Source: Mucilaginibacter sp. SG564 (GTDB lineage: Bacteria; Bacteroidota; Bacteroidia; Sphingobacteriales; Sphingobacteriaceae). From it: a DNA stretch of 64,000 bases. The notes under the pieces were generated by a model. The model saw only the letters and a list, made by a program, of their open reading frames with translations. It had not been told where the DNA came from and ran no database searches. Made by a program: the position numbers and the translations under genes. This document shows, one piece after another, positions 1-9,967 of the stretch (the stretch's first letter is position 1; every line of letters starts with the position of its first letter). The stretch lies in contig NZ_JABGNA010000004.1 of the NCBI RefSeq assembly GCF_013149275.1, forward strand, positions 409,902 through 473,901. Reading direction: 5' to 3'.

Positions 1-45
1 GCGCAGTTATTCGTTTATTTAAGCTCAGGTGCCTTATTATTTAAA

Positions 46-1398
46 TTATTGATTAGTATCTACGCCAAGCGTTCCCAAAGCCTTTTGCAGATCGATCTTG
101 CTGGATAGTAATTGAAACAGCGCATTATAATAGCTTAATTCGGCTGTACGCAGATCTGATTGCGATACTATAACATCAAGATAGGTTTTAATACCCTCGC
201 GATATTGCAGGCTTACCACCTTGTATACATCCTTAGCCAGATCAACATTTTGCCTGATCAGCTGGTAGCTGGTGTAATTACTTTTATAACCGGCCAGTGC
301 CTGTACATATTCGGTATTGATGGTGTTTTTGCTATTTTCCAAGTCAAGATCGGTACGCTCAACCTGCAACTTAGCTTTGCTTAGGTTTTGCAGGCGCCTG
401 GTGCCCTGAAAAATCGGAAGGCTTAAAGTAAGTCCCGCATAGCCCGTTGGGTATGCCTTGTCGTACAGATCTGAAAAATCATGGCTGAAATAAGCCCGGT
501 TATAACTACCTACTGCCGACAAGGAAGGTAAAAATCCAAACCTGTAATAATTAACATTAACGTTTTGCAATACTTTAGTGGTTTGCAGCAAACGGTATTC
601 AATGCGGTTATTAAAATCCAACTGCTGATTGGTATCAATAACGGCTGCTTGCTCATAACGGGATGAATCATAGGCCAGATCCAGATTTTTTGATCCGTCG
701 ATCCCCATGATCTGTTTTAAATAAGCCGTTTTACTTTTAATAGCCTCTTCGGTTTGCTTGCGCGTGGCTAATGAATTGTTGAGCGATATAGTGGCTTGTT
801 TATAATCTGTTTTGTCAGATACACCTGCCTGATACCTGTTATAAGCATCCTTCAGGCTTCTTTGTAAGCGGATGATATCTTCGTTGGTGATGTTCAGTTG
901 TTTTTGAGAAAGCAACACATCAAAAAATGCCTTGCTCACGTCAGATACTACATTGATCTGGCTGCTCAGCGTGTTTTGTTTATAATACTGGCGAGAATAT
1001 TTAGCGGTTTTGGCTGCCAGTAATACATCGTTATTATAGATCACCTGATTTAACTGTAACCCGAGTGTAGACAGATTACGGATGCCCGAGCTTGACGGAA
1101 AGTTGGCCCCCGACGCCCCTGCCTGCGGCGTTCCTTTAAAATAGTAATTATATATCCCCGATCCGGTGAGCTGGGGTAACCAGGCAGAAAGCCCTATCCG
1201 GATATCCTTTTCATTGATCTGTTCATCGATGGAGGCCTGCCGAACCGCGGGCTGGTTACGAAGGGCAAACTCAACACATTGCTTTAAAGAAACAGGCCCG
1301 TTAATGCTATCAGCGACGGTTTGTGACCAGGTTGGTGAATGTAAAATTAATGTTAAGACGATTGTAATGAAAAATACTAAATACTTATTTTTTTTCAT
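46..1398 (-). CDS. TolC family outer membrane efflux protein
   Basis: A TolC-type outer membrane channel that would form the exit duct of a tripartite efflux or type I secretion system. The protein is about 450 aa when started at the Met of MKKNKYLVFF, which opens a clear signal peptide ending near WSQ; an upstream Met at 1440 would put 14 unlikely residues before it. Long heptad-rich helices and the repeat-like C-terminal stretch around YREGIKTYLDVIVSQSDL are typical of the family (two OEP repeats). The membrane-fusion and pump partners are not in the window; they may lie beyond the left edge, downstream of this minus-strand gene. The substrate cannot be predicted. Confidence 0.9.
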   Translation of the reverse strand: MKKNKYLVFFITIVLTLILHSPTWSQTVADSINGPVSLKQCVEFALRNQPAVRQASIDEQINEKDIRIGLSAWLPQLTGSGIYNYYFKGTPQAGASGANFPSSSGIRNLSTLGLQLNQVIYNNDVLLAAKTAKYSRQYYKQNTLSSQINVVSDVSKAFFDVLLSQKQLNITNEDIIRLQRSLKDAYNRYQAGVSDKTDYKQATISLNNSLATRKQTEEAIKSKTAYLKQIMGIDGSKNLDLAYDSSRYEQAAVIDTNQQLDFNNRIEYRLLQTTKVLQNVNVNYYRFGFLPSLSAVGSYNRAYFSHDFSDLYDKAYPTGYAGLTLSLPIFQGTRRLQNLSKAKLQVERTDLDLENSKNTINTEYVQALAGYKSNYTSYQLIRQNVDLAKDVYKVVSLQYREGIKTYLDVIVSQSDLRTAELSYYNALFQLLSSKIDLQKALGTLGVDTNQ

Positions 1399-2977
<1,579 letters not shown>

Positions 2978-2985
2978 ATAAACAA

Positions 2986-3042
2986 AAACGTCCGTGTGCT
3001 CATAGCTTTTTTATCAAAACAAGCTCCTGCACACGGGCGTTT
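2986..3042 (+). terminator. hairpin between spt and the ceramide-synthase-like gene
   Basis: Inverted repeat with a 14-bp stem, 2986-2999 against 3029-3042 (aaacgtccgtgtgc with gcacacgggcgttt, one G-U pair), and a 29-nt loop that can form a smaller inner stem (agctt/aagct). The T-run after it is weak (ttcatttta), so it may be a partial terminator or an attenuator that lowers expression of the next two genes relative to spt, rather than a full stop. Confidence 0.6.
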
Positions 3043-3081
3043 CATTTTATACCTCAAGCAACAATTTTATAAATACCACTC

Positions 3082-4200
3082 ATGATAAAAATTGTAACTG
3101 TTAGTTCGAAAAAAGAATTAGCGTCATTTATTGATTTTCCACATGATTTGTATCAGGACGATCCATACTACGTTCCGGAATTGTTCATAGCTCAGCGCGA
3201 TCTGTTAACTATACATCCTTTTCATAAGCATAATACCGTACAAACTTTTTTAGCTTATGATGGCGATAAAATTGTAGGTCGCATTGCAGCTATACTCAAT
3301 AATGCACATAACAAGTTCAACAATACCAATGATGGTTTTTTTGGCTTTTTTGATTGCATTAATGACAAAGAGGTAGCAACAACACTTTTTAATACAGTTA
3401 CCGATTGGCTCAAACAAAAAGGTGTGACCCAGAAACTGATTGGCCCTGTTAATTTTTCAACCAACGAACCCTGCGGTTTACTAATAGAAGGATTTGACAG
3501 TTCGCCGTTTTTAATGCAAACCTATAACGCCCCCTACTATGCCGATCTGATAGATGGTTATGGTTTTACCAAAAACGCCGATCTGATTGCCTGGCACTGG
3601 GACGATAAAAGCTACGACGATAAATCGGTACGCTTGTTAAGCGCGTTGGAGGAGCGTTTAAAACGTAACAATATCATTATCCGCACTTTAAACCTCAAAA
3701 ACTTCAAAGAGGAGTCCATTAAGCTCCGCGAAGTTTATAACTCAGCCTGGGATCATAATGAAGGCTTTGTTCCGCTAAGTGATGATGAGTTTGATTACCT
3801 GGCCAAAGATCTGAAGTTAATACTCGACAAAGATTTTGTACTGGTTGCCGAACAGGAAGGTAAAATAGTTGCCTTTGGACTGGCCCTGCCCAACTACAAC
3901 GAGATTTTTAAGAGAATTAAGCGTGGTCGCCTGTTACCTACGGGTATTTTCAAACTCTTATTCGGTCGTAAAAAAATACAAAGCCTGCGTATATATGCGC
4001 TGGGCGTTATTGATGGCTACCGTAAAATGGGTATCGAAGCTTGCTTATATGGTACCATTATTAAAGAGTACAGGCGTAAAGGCATGAAACAAGCCGAAGC
4101 CGGCTGGACCCTGGAACACAACGATATGGTAAACCGGGCTATAGAAGCCATAAACGGCAATCCCTATAAAAAATACAGGCTATACGAAAAAGCCATATGA
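3082..4200 (+). CDS. GNAT-fold acyltransferase, candidate bacterial ceramide synthase
   Basis: A 372 aa protein with a GNAT-like C-terminal half (YRKMGIEACLYGTII resembles the acyl-thioester binding loop). The N-terminal half has conserved-looking blocks DDPYYVPELF and HPFHKHN. Proteins of this type, usually annotated only as GNAT or hypothetical, include the bacterial ceramide synthase bCerS of Caulobacter, which N-acylates 3-ketosphinganine. The assignment rests on fold, length and position: it sits between Spt and a CerR-like reductase and overlaps the latter by four bases (ATGA), which implies translational coupling. No signal peptide or membrane segment is evident. An alternative is an acyltransferase for another amine, but context strongly favours ceramide synthesis. 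Confidence 0.75.
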   Translation: MIKIVTVSSKKELASFIDFPHDLYQDDPYYVPELFIAQRDLLTIHPFHKHNTVQTFLAYDGDKIVGRIAAILNNAHNKFNNTNDGFFGFFDCINDKEVATTLFNTVTDWLKQKGVTQKLIGPVNFSTNEPCGLLIEGFDSSPFLMQTYNAPYYADLIDGYGFTKNADLIAWHWDDKSYDDKSVRLLSALEERLKRNNIIIRTLNLKNFKEESIKLREVYNSAWDHNEGFVPLSDDEFDYLAKDLKLILDKDFVLVAEQEGKIVAFGLALPNYNEIFKRIKRGRLLPTGIFKLLFGRKKIQSLRIYALGVIDGYRKMGIEACLYGTIIKEYRRKGMKQAEAGWTLEHNDMVNRAIEAINGNPYKKYRLYEKAI

Positions 4201-5183
4201 AACAACGGGTTTTAATAACCGGTGCCAGTGGCTTTGTTGGGTATCACTTAATTGAAGAAGCGTTAAGTCAGGATCTGGAAGTTTACGCTGCCATACGCAA
4301 AAGCAGCAATATTGATCACCTAAAGCACCTTACTATTAACTATGCCGAACTCAATTACAAAGATCTGCCAACGTTAAAACAACAGCTCAGCGATATTAAG
4401 CCCGATTATATCATTCATGCGGCTGGCGTTACATCGGCCCGGTCACAAGCCGAATATAATCACATTAACGCTACCTACACGCATAACCTGGCAACAGCAG
4501 CAGCTGATGCTTGTCCTGGTTTGCAAAAGTTTGTACTGATAGGCAGCCTGGCCGCAATAGGTCCGCTTAACACATTAACGGGTATCATAACCGAAGCTAC
4601 CCCTCCTGCCCCCGTTACAGCCTATGGCCGCAGCAAGCTACTGGCAGAGCAACAACTGCGCACGGTTGAAAACTTAAATTATACCATACTACGCCCTACC
4701 GCTGTTTACGGGCCAAGGGATACCGGCATCTTCATATTCTTTAAGCAAGTAGTAAAAGGGCTTGAGCCATATATTGGCAAAGGCCAGCAAAAGCTAAGCT
4801 TTATCTACGTAAAAGATGTGGCAAAGGCCTCCATAAAGGCTCTACATGGCGGCAATCAGCAAACCTATAACCTGAGCGACGGCAACTTTTACAGCAAGTA
4901 TGAATTAGGTGACCTGACTAAGGAAATATTGTGTATAACTACCTTTAAATTTCATTTGCCTGTAAATTTTGTAAAAATAATTGCCGCCATATCAGAAAAA
5001 GTGAGTTCTTTGAGAAATAAAGCCGCTGTAGTGAATATCGAAAAGATAGATGAGCTCATGGCAGTAAACTGGTATTGCGATAACGAAAGCGCAAAATCAG
5101 ATCTGGGCTTTTACCCGGCGTATAACCTCAAAACGGGTTTGGCCGAGACACTAACCTGGTATAAAGCCAATAAATGGCTTTGA
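4197..5183 (+). CDS. NAD-dependent epimerase-fold reductase, candidate 3-ketoceramide reductase (CerR-like)
   Basis: Extended SDR of 328 aa. The Rossmann motif TGASGFVG lies at residues 8-15, the NAG-like block HAAGVTSARS at 74-83, Ser117 in LIGSLAA, and the catalytic pair Tyr143/Lys147 in YGRSK. The start codon overlaps the stop of the preceding acyltransferase gene (ATGA). In Caulobacter a protein of this class (CerR) reduces the keto group after N-acylation, so the bacterial pathway order differs from the eukaryotic one. The same three genes lie consecutively here. The fold alone would also fit a sugar-nucleotide epimerase or dihydroflavonol-reductase-like enzyme, so the function is inferred from the cluster. 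Confidence 0.8.
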   Translation: MKQRVLITGASGFVGYHLIEEALSQDLEVYAAIRKSSNIDHLKHLTINYAELNYKDLPTLKQQLSDIKPDYIIHAAGVTSARSQAEYNHINATYTHNLATAAADACPGLQKFVLIGSLAAIGPLNTLTGIITEATPPAPVTAYGRSKLLAEQQLRTVENLNYTILRPTAVYGPRDTGIFIFFKQVVKGLEPYIGKGQQKLSFIYVKDVAKASIKALHGGNQQTYNLSDGNFYSKYELGDLTKEILCITTFKFHLPVNFVKIIAAISEKVSSLRNKAAVVNIEKIDELMAVNWYCDNESAKSDLGFYPAYNLKTGLAETLTWYKANKWL

Positions 5184-5237
5184 TCCCAATTAAATAATGT
5201 AATGATGAAAATAAAAAATCCGCTTTCCTTGTTTTAC

Positions 5238-5255
5238 AACTTAAACGTTTAAGTT
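5238..5255. promoter_or_regulatory. 18-bp perfect palindrome, LacI-type operator candidate
   Basis: Perfect palindrome aacttaaacgtttaagtt with a central CG, the form typical of LacI/GalR-family operators (AAACGTTT core). It lies between the cerR-like gene and ino1. The same 16-base core is repeated exactly at the centre of the larger palindrome 66 bp downstream (centre to centre), as expected for a paired or looped operator. No LacI-family gene is in the window. Confidence 0.6.
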
Positions 5256-5284
5256 ACTTTTGAACACGGAATATGCAAATAGAA

Positions 5285-5340
5285 TTTTAATCCTTTTTCG
5301 CTTTACTTAAACGTTTAAGTAAAGCGAAAAAGGATTAAAA
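5285..5340. repeat. 56-bp perfect palindrome (hairpin or operator) upstream of ino1
   Basis: The 28 bases 5285-5312 are exactly the reverse complement of 5313-5340 with no loop. The centre is acttaaacgtttaagt, shared with the palindrome at 5238-5255. The arm ends (ttttaatcc / ggattaaaa) would give a T- or A-rich tail on either strand, so in RNA it could also act as a bidirectional terminator. It lies 75 bases before the ino1 start and 102 after the cerR stop. Such a long perfect palindrome is uncommon and would be prone to cruciform extrusion. Confidence 0.8.
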
Positions 5341-5414
5341 CAGCAAAAAAAGAGTAAAAACCACGGACTATGGCAAACAACGCCTCAATCCAATAATCAA
5401 CAATAAATAAGTCA

Positions 5415-6737
5415 ATGAAAATGAAAATTTCACCCGCCGAAGGCAAACTGGGTATCCTTATCCCAGGTTTAGGAGCTGTGGCAACTACACTGATTGCCGG
5501 TGTTGAAGCAGTAAAAAAAGGTATCTCACAACCTATAGGTTCACTTACGCAAATGGGGCATATCCGTTTAGGTAAAAGAACAGAGAACCGTAATCCTAAA
5601 ATTAAGGAGTTTGTGCCACTTGCTAATCTTGGAGATATAGTTTTTGGCGGTTGGGATGTTTATGAAGATAACGTATACGAGGCAGCTGCAAATGCAAAAG
5701 TACTTGAGCCGGGATTATTAAACTCGGTTAAAGCTGAGTTAGAATCTATCAAGCCGATGAAAGCCGCCTTTGATAAAAATTACGCCAAAAACCTGAACGG
5801 TACACATGTAAAACAAGGTACACGTTATGAGCTTGCACAACAGGTAATGGAGGACATCAAAAACTTTAAAGAGCAAAACGGACTGGACAGGGTTGTTTTG
5901 GTTTGGTGCGGCTCAACCGAGATCTATTACGAGGCATCGGCCATACACCAAACTTTGGCGGCTTTTGAGCAGGCGTTGTTGGATGATGATAAACTGATAG
6001 CACCAAGCATGATCTACGCTTACGCGGCTTTAAAATTGGGTGTGCCTTTTGCTAACGGCGCTCCTAACTTAACCGTTGATATCCCGGCCTTAATTGAACT
6101 TTCAAAAGAAACCCAAACCCCTATTGCCGGTAAAGATTTCAAAACAGGTCAAACTTTAATGAAAACTATCCTGGCTCCTGGTTTGGCAGCACGTTCATTG
6201 GGTGTACACGGTTGGTTCTCGACCAATATATTGGGTAACCGCGATGGCCTTGTATTGGATGATCCGGACAACTTTAAAACCAAAGAAGTATCCAAATTAG
6301 GTGTTCTGGAAGATATTTTTAAACCGGAGGAAAACCAGGAGCTTTACGGCGAGATCTATCACAAGATACGCATCAACTATTATCCTCCGCATGGCGATAA
6401 TAAAGAAAGTTGGGATAATATTGACATTTTTGGCTGGTTGGGTTACAAAATGCAGATCAAGATCAATTTCCTTTGCCGTGATTCTATCCTGGCTGCCCCT
6501 ATCGCTCTTGACCTGGCCTTATTCTGCGATTTGGCCAAACGCGCCAACATGAGTGGTATACAGGAGTGGTTATCATTCTATCTTAAATCGCCTCAAACAG
6601 CCGAAGGCCTTCGTCCGGAAAATGATATATTTAAACAACTTATCAAGCTGGAAAATACCTTACGCTATATGATGGGTGAAGATCTGATAACTCACCTTGG
6701 GTTAGACTATTACGAAGAAGCTTACGCCGAAGCATAA
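5415..6737 (+). CDS. ino1: myo-inositol-1-phosphate synthase
   Basis: NAD-dependent isomerisation of glucose-6-phosphate to 1L-myo-inositol-1-phosphate, the source of inositol head groups. The 440 aa length fits bacterial MIPS. The N-terminus LGILIPGLGAVATT is the dinucleotide-binding loop. PIGSLTQMGHIRLGKR and the later NILGNRDG and KIRINYYPPHGDNKESWD blocks are family signatures, with the expected Lys and Asp residues. Two in-frame ATGs (5415 and 5421) are both possible starts. It is preceded by a palindromic regulatory region and followed by a strong terminator, so it is probably monocistronic. Its position between ceramide genes and a CDP-alcohol phosphotransferase points to inositol lipid synthesis rather than osmolyte production. 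Confidence 0.95.
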   Translation: MKMKISPAEGKLGILIPGLGAVATTLIAGVEAVKKGISQPIGSLTQMGHIRLGKRTENRNPKIKEFVPLANLGDIVFGGWDVYEDNVYEAAANAKVLEPGLLNSVKAELESIKPMKAAFDKNYAKNLNGTHVKQGTRYELAQQVMEDIKNFKEQNGLDRVVLVWCGSTEIYYEASAIHQTLAAFEQALLDDDKLIAPSMIYAYAALKLGVPFANGAPNLTVDIPALIELSKETQTPIAGKDFKTGQTLMKTILAPGLAARSLGVHGWFSTNILGNRDGLVLDDPDNFKTKEVSKLGVLEDIFKPEENQELYGEIYHKIRINYYPPHGDNKESWDNIDIFGWLGYKMQIKINFLCRDSILAAPIALDLALFCDLAKRANMSGIQEWLSFYLKSPQTAEGLRPENDIFKQLIKLENTLRYMMGEDLITHLGLDYYEEAYAEA

Positions 6738-6757
6738 TTTATTTGACCAAATCTGCT

Positions 6758-6806
6758 ATAACCGGTTGTTTTGCAGCTTATGCTGTATACAACCGGTTAT
6801 TTTTTT
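6758..6806 (+). terminator. Rho-independent terminator after ino1
   Basis: Perfect 12-bp stem (6758-6769 ataaccggttgt with 6789-6800 acaaccggttat), 19-nt loop, followed directly by seven T. It begins 20 bases after the ino1 stop codon. Confidence 0.88.
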
Positions 6807-7133
6807 GCTTATAATTGCCACCGGTAACTGATCATTTCCTTATCACACATAAAGCCTTGATTTATTGATTGTGTAAAATAGTTGTTATCAGGTTGTTAAA
6901 CTTTATAAAAATCCGATGACAACCAATATCTGTTTGTTTAAACCAATCTAAAATTCAATACTTTAGGTAAAACAATAAAACCGGCTGCCGGTAAACAGCT
7001 CATAATATATAAAGCATAGCACCGTTTTCAGTGTAATATAATTTAATGGTAATATTTAGCAGCAAGGTGGCTTTGATGCATTGTGCAGGGAATATTTGAC
7101 TTTTTGACCACATTAGTCTGTAATAAATTTTTC

Positions 7134-7141
7134 TACCTTTG
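7134..7141 (+). promoter_or_regulatory. candidate Bacteroidota -7 box for the DUF5686/phosphatidyltransferase unit
   Basis: TACCTTTG matches TAnnTTTG exactly. It would place a transcription start near 7147 and give a leader of about 230 nt before the gene at 7381. I see no convincing TTTG at -33, so this is a moderate call. The sequence between 6807 and 7133 shows no other clear feature. Confidence 0.5.
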
Positions 7142-7163
7142 AAGCGCAATTACAAGCTAATGG

Positions 7164-7204
7164 GATAGTTATGTCAAGGCCAAATAGGGCCGGATATAAC
7201 TATC
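7164..7204 (+). promoter_or_regulatory. structured 5' leader hairpin
   Basis: Perfect 9-bp outer stem (gatagttat 7164-7172 with ataactatc 7196-7204) enclosing an inner GGCC...GGCC stem around a small aaatag loop. It lies about 17 bases after the candidate start site and 176 before the DUF5686 gene. It could be a leader element, a protein binding site or part of a small RNA; I do not recognise a known riboswitch consensus. Confidence 0.5.
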
Positions 7205-7380
7205 TACGCTGCTCAATTAAGGTAAAGGAAAACATCAGTTTGATTGATTAGGATAATTGAGATTTGTGCCCTGTTATCATAACAATTTGGCTATCATATC
7301 AAAGTGATAAATAGCTTATACAAGGAATAAGGGTAAAGGATTAACAAAGAGTTTTGTATTTGCATAATTGCATAAAGTAC

Positions 7381-9942
7381 ATGGATTTTAAAAATTTTTA
7401 TAAAAGTTTATTTTTTTTAATACTCTTTTTTTCTGCTTCATCATTATTTGCGCAAACAACTGTTATAACGGGTACGGTTACGGATGCCAGTAATAAACAA
7501 ACCCTTCCTTATGTTGCGGTTGCATTTACAGGTACCACTGTTGGCGTAGCGACCGATAATAATGGTAAATACCGACTTTCGACCACAAACGCTACACTTA
7601 AGCAAATAAAAATTTCTTTTCTGGGTTATAAGGATGCCTTTTTAGCGGTTGAACCGGGTAAGGAGCAGGTGATCAATGTAAAGCTTTATCCTTCGGCCAA
7701 ACAACTGAATGAAGTTGTGATAAAATCAGGCAAAAAACCCAAATACCGCAATAAAGACAATCCTGCGGTTGAACTGATACGCCAGGTTATCGAAAACAAA
7801 CCCAAAAACCGCCCCGAAGCTTATGATTATGTAGAGTACCGCGAATATGATAAAATGATGTTCGGGTTTATCAACGTATCTGCAGCGTTTTCGGATAGAA
7901 AGTTTTTCCGAAAATACAAGTTCATCATCGATAACCGCGATAGCACCATTTTACCTGGAAAATCGATATTACCGGTTTATCTGGATGAAAAACTATCGCA
8001 GAATTATTACCGCAAAAATCCCGAAAAGAAACGCGAAGTTGTGATTGGCCAGCGTGGGGTAAACTTCGGTCCTGCGGTTGATAACGAAGGTGTTAAACAA
8101 TACTTCAAACACCTGTACAATAACGTGGATATTTATGACAATGATATCTTTTTGATCACCAGTCAGTTTTTAAGTCCGATATCCAACAATTCGCCTAACT
8201 ACTATAAATTCTTTATTACCGATACCATTACCGACGCCAAAAACCAAAAACTGGTTGAGCTGAGCTTTACACCACGTAACAGTAACGACGTACTTTTTGA
8301 AGGGATGATATACATTACCCTTGACGGCAACTACGCTGTGCAAAAAGCGGTATTGAAGATCAACAAGCATATCAACATCAACTTTATACGCTCTATGGAG
8401 GTCGATCTGGATTTTGAACAGAATCCTGACAACCGTTACCACCTGAGCCGGAGCAATACCATAGCTGAGTTTGGAGCCACCAAAAAGGAGGGTAAAAGCG
8501 GGTTGCTGGGTATGCGAACCATTACCTACAAAAACTATATAGTTAATCATCCGCGGCCGGATACTGCCTATACCAAACAATCGGAAGAATCACAAGATGA
8601 AGCTAAAACACGGCCCGCTTCATTCTGGGAGAAGAACCGTCTGGATACACTTACCACAGCCGAATCAAAAGTTTACAAAAACGTAGACAGTTTGAGGAAT
8701 ATGCCATCATACAAACGTACGGTTGATATTGCTACCCTATTGCTTGCAGGTTACAAAGGCTTTGGCAAATTTGAGATCGGTCCTGCCAACACATTTTACA
8801 GCTTTAATCCGGTTGAAGGTTTACGTCTGCGTTTAGGCGGTCGTACTACACCAGAACTAAGCAAACGTTATTATTTCGAAACTTATGCCGCTTATGGTTT
8901 TAAGGATGAGAAATGGAAATACTTTTTAAGTGCTACCTACTCGCTTAACAATAAGTCTATTTATAAATTCCCGCAAAACTATATCAGGGCCAGTTATCAA
9001 AAAGACACTAAAATACCCGGTGCAAACCTGCAATTTGTACAGGAGGATAACTTCTTGTTGTCATTTAAACGCGGTACAAATGATAAGTATCTGTATAATG
9101 ACTATTACAGGTTAGATTACGTGCATGAGTTGGAGAACCACTTATCATTCGCGGCTGGTTTTAAAAACTGGAAACAGGCGCCTGCAGGGTCGCTATATTT
9201 TAATAATGTAGTAAATGGGCAGCCGAATGTGATAAACTCTTTAACCACCACAGAGCTCACAGGAACGATCCGCTGGGCACCGCATGAGGAATTTTATCAG
9301 GGTAAAATTTACCGTATACCTATTCCTAATCCGTACCCTACCCTTGAATTGGATTATACCACAGGTGTTAAAGGTTTATTTAATGGTGAGTATAACTATC
9401 AAAAACTTGATTTCAGGATCGACAAACGTTTATACCTGTCGCAATTGGGATATTCAGACCTGAGTATTTCCGCAGGCAAAATATTTGGTCAGGTACCATT
9501 TCCGTTGTTAACCATTCACCAAGCCAACCAAACTTATGCTTATGACATCGATTCTTATAACCTGATGAACTTTTTGGAGTTTGCCAGTGATAAGTATGCG
9601 AGCTTCAGGATTGACCATCACTTCGGCGGTTTCTTTTTCAATAAAATACCCTTGTTGAAAAGATTAAAATGGCGCGAAACATTTTCGGCAAAAGTGTTGT
9701 ACGGTGGTTTAAGTGATAATAACAATCCAAATATTCATCCGTCATTATATCAATTACCAATTGACGCCAATGGCTTACCGATCACCTATGCATTGGGTAA
9801 AACACCTTATGTGGAAGGTAGTGTTGGTGTCGAAAATATATTTAAATTTATACGGGTTGATTATGTAAGGCGATTCAATTATCTGGACCATCCGGATGTG
9901 CCGCGTGATGGTATCCGTGTACGTGTCAAATTTGATTTTTAA
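7381..9942 (+). CDS. DUF5686 family outer membrane protein with carboxypeptidase-regulatory-like domain
   Basis: Started at the Met of MDFKNFYKSL, which opens a signal peptide (LFFLILFFSASSLFAQ); 853 aa. Residues about 25-110 form a carboxypeptidase-regulatory-like beta-sandwich (ITGTVTDASNKQTLPYVAV, then LNEVVIKSGKK), a domain common before Bacteroidota outer-membrane barrels. The rest is the DUF5686 region, rich in alternating aromatic strands and ending in YVRRFNYLDHPDVPRDGIRV with a terminal VKFDF typical of a beta-barrel C-terminus. No biochemical function is established that I know of. It ends 25 bases before the phosphatidyltransferase gene and is probably cotranscribed with it, which may hint at a role in envelope lipid placement. 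Confidence 0.85.
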   Translation: MDFKNFYKSLFFLILFFSASSLFAQTTVITGTVTDASNKQTLPYVAVAFTGTTVGVATDNNGKYRLSTTNATLKQIKISFLGYKDAFLAVEPGKEQVINVKLYPSAKQLNEVVIKSGKKPKYRNKDNPAVELIRQVIENKPKNRPEAYDYVEYREYDKMMFGFINVSAAFSDRKFFRKYKFIIDNRDSTILPGKSILPVYLDEKLSQNYYRKNPEKKREVVIGQRGVNFGPAVDNEGVKQYFKHLYNNVDIYDNDIFLITSQFLSPISNNSPNYYKFFITDTITDAKNQKLVELSFTPRNSNDVLFEGMIYITLDGNYAVQKAVLKINKHININFIRSMEVDLDFEQNPDNRYHLSRSNTIAEFGATKKEGKSGLLGMRTITYKNYIVNHPRPDTAYTKQSEESQDEAKTRPASFWEKNRLDTLTTAESKVYKNVDSLRNMPSYKRTVDIATLLLAGYKGFGKFEIGPANTFYSFNPVEGLRLRLGGRTTPELSKRYYFETYAAYGFKDEKWKYFLSATYSLNNKSIYKFPQNYIRASYQKDTKIPGANLQFVQEDNFLLSFKRGTNDKYLYNDYYRLDYVHELENHLSFAAGFKNWKQAPAGSLYFNNVVNGQPNVINSLTTTELTGTIRWAPHEEFYQGKIYRIPIPNPYPTLELDYTTGVKGLFNGEYNYQKLDFRIDKRLYLSQLGYSDLSISAGKIFGQVPFPLLTIHQANQTYAYDIDSYNLMNFLEFASDKYASFRIDHHFGGFFFNKIPLLKRLKWRETFSAKVLYGGLSDNNNPNIHPSLYQLPIDANGLPITYALGKTPYVEGSVGVENIFKFIRVDYVRRFNYLDHPDVPRDGIRVRVKFDF

Positions 9943-9967
9943 TTTTGTACAGCATAAATACAAAAAA

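Noticed and set aside
1..45. Possible end of another gene at the left edge
   Set aside because: Only 45 bases are available and no start or conserved end can be recognised.
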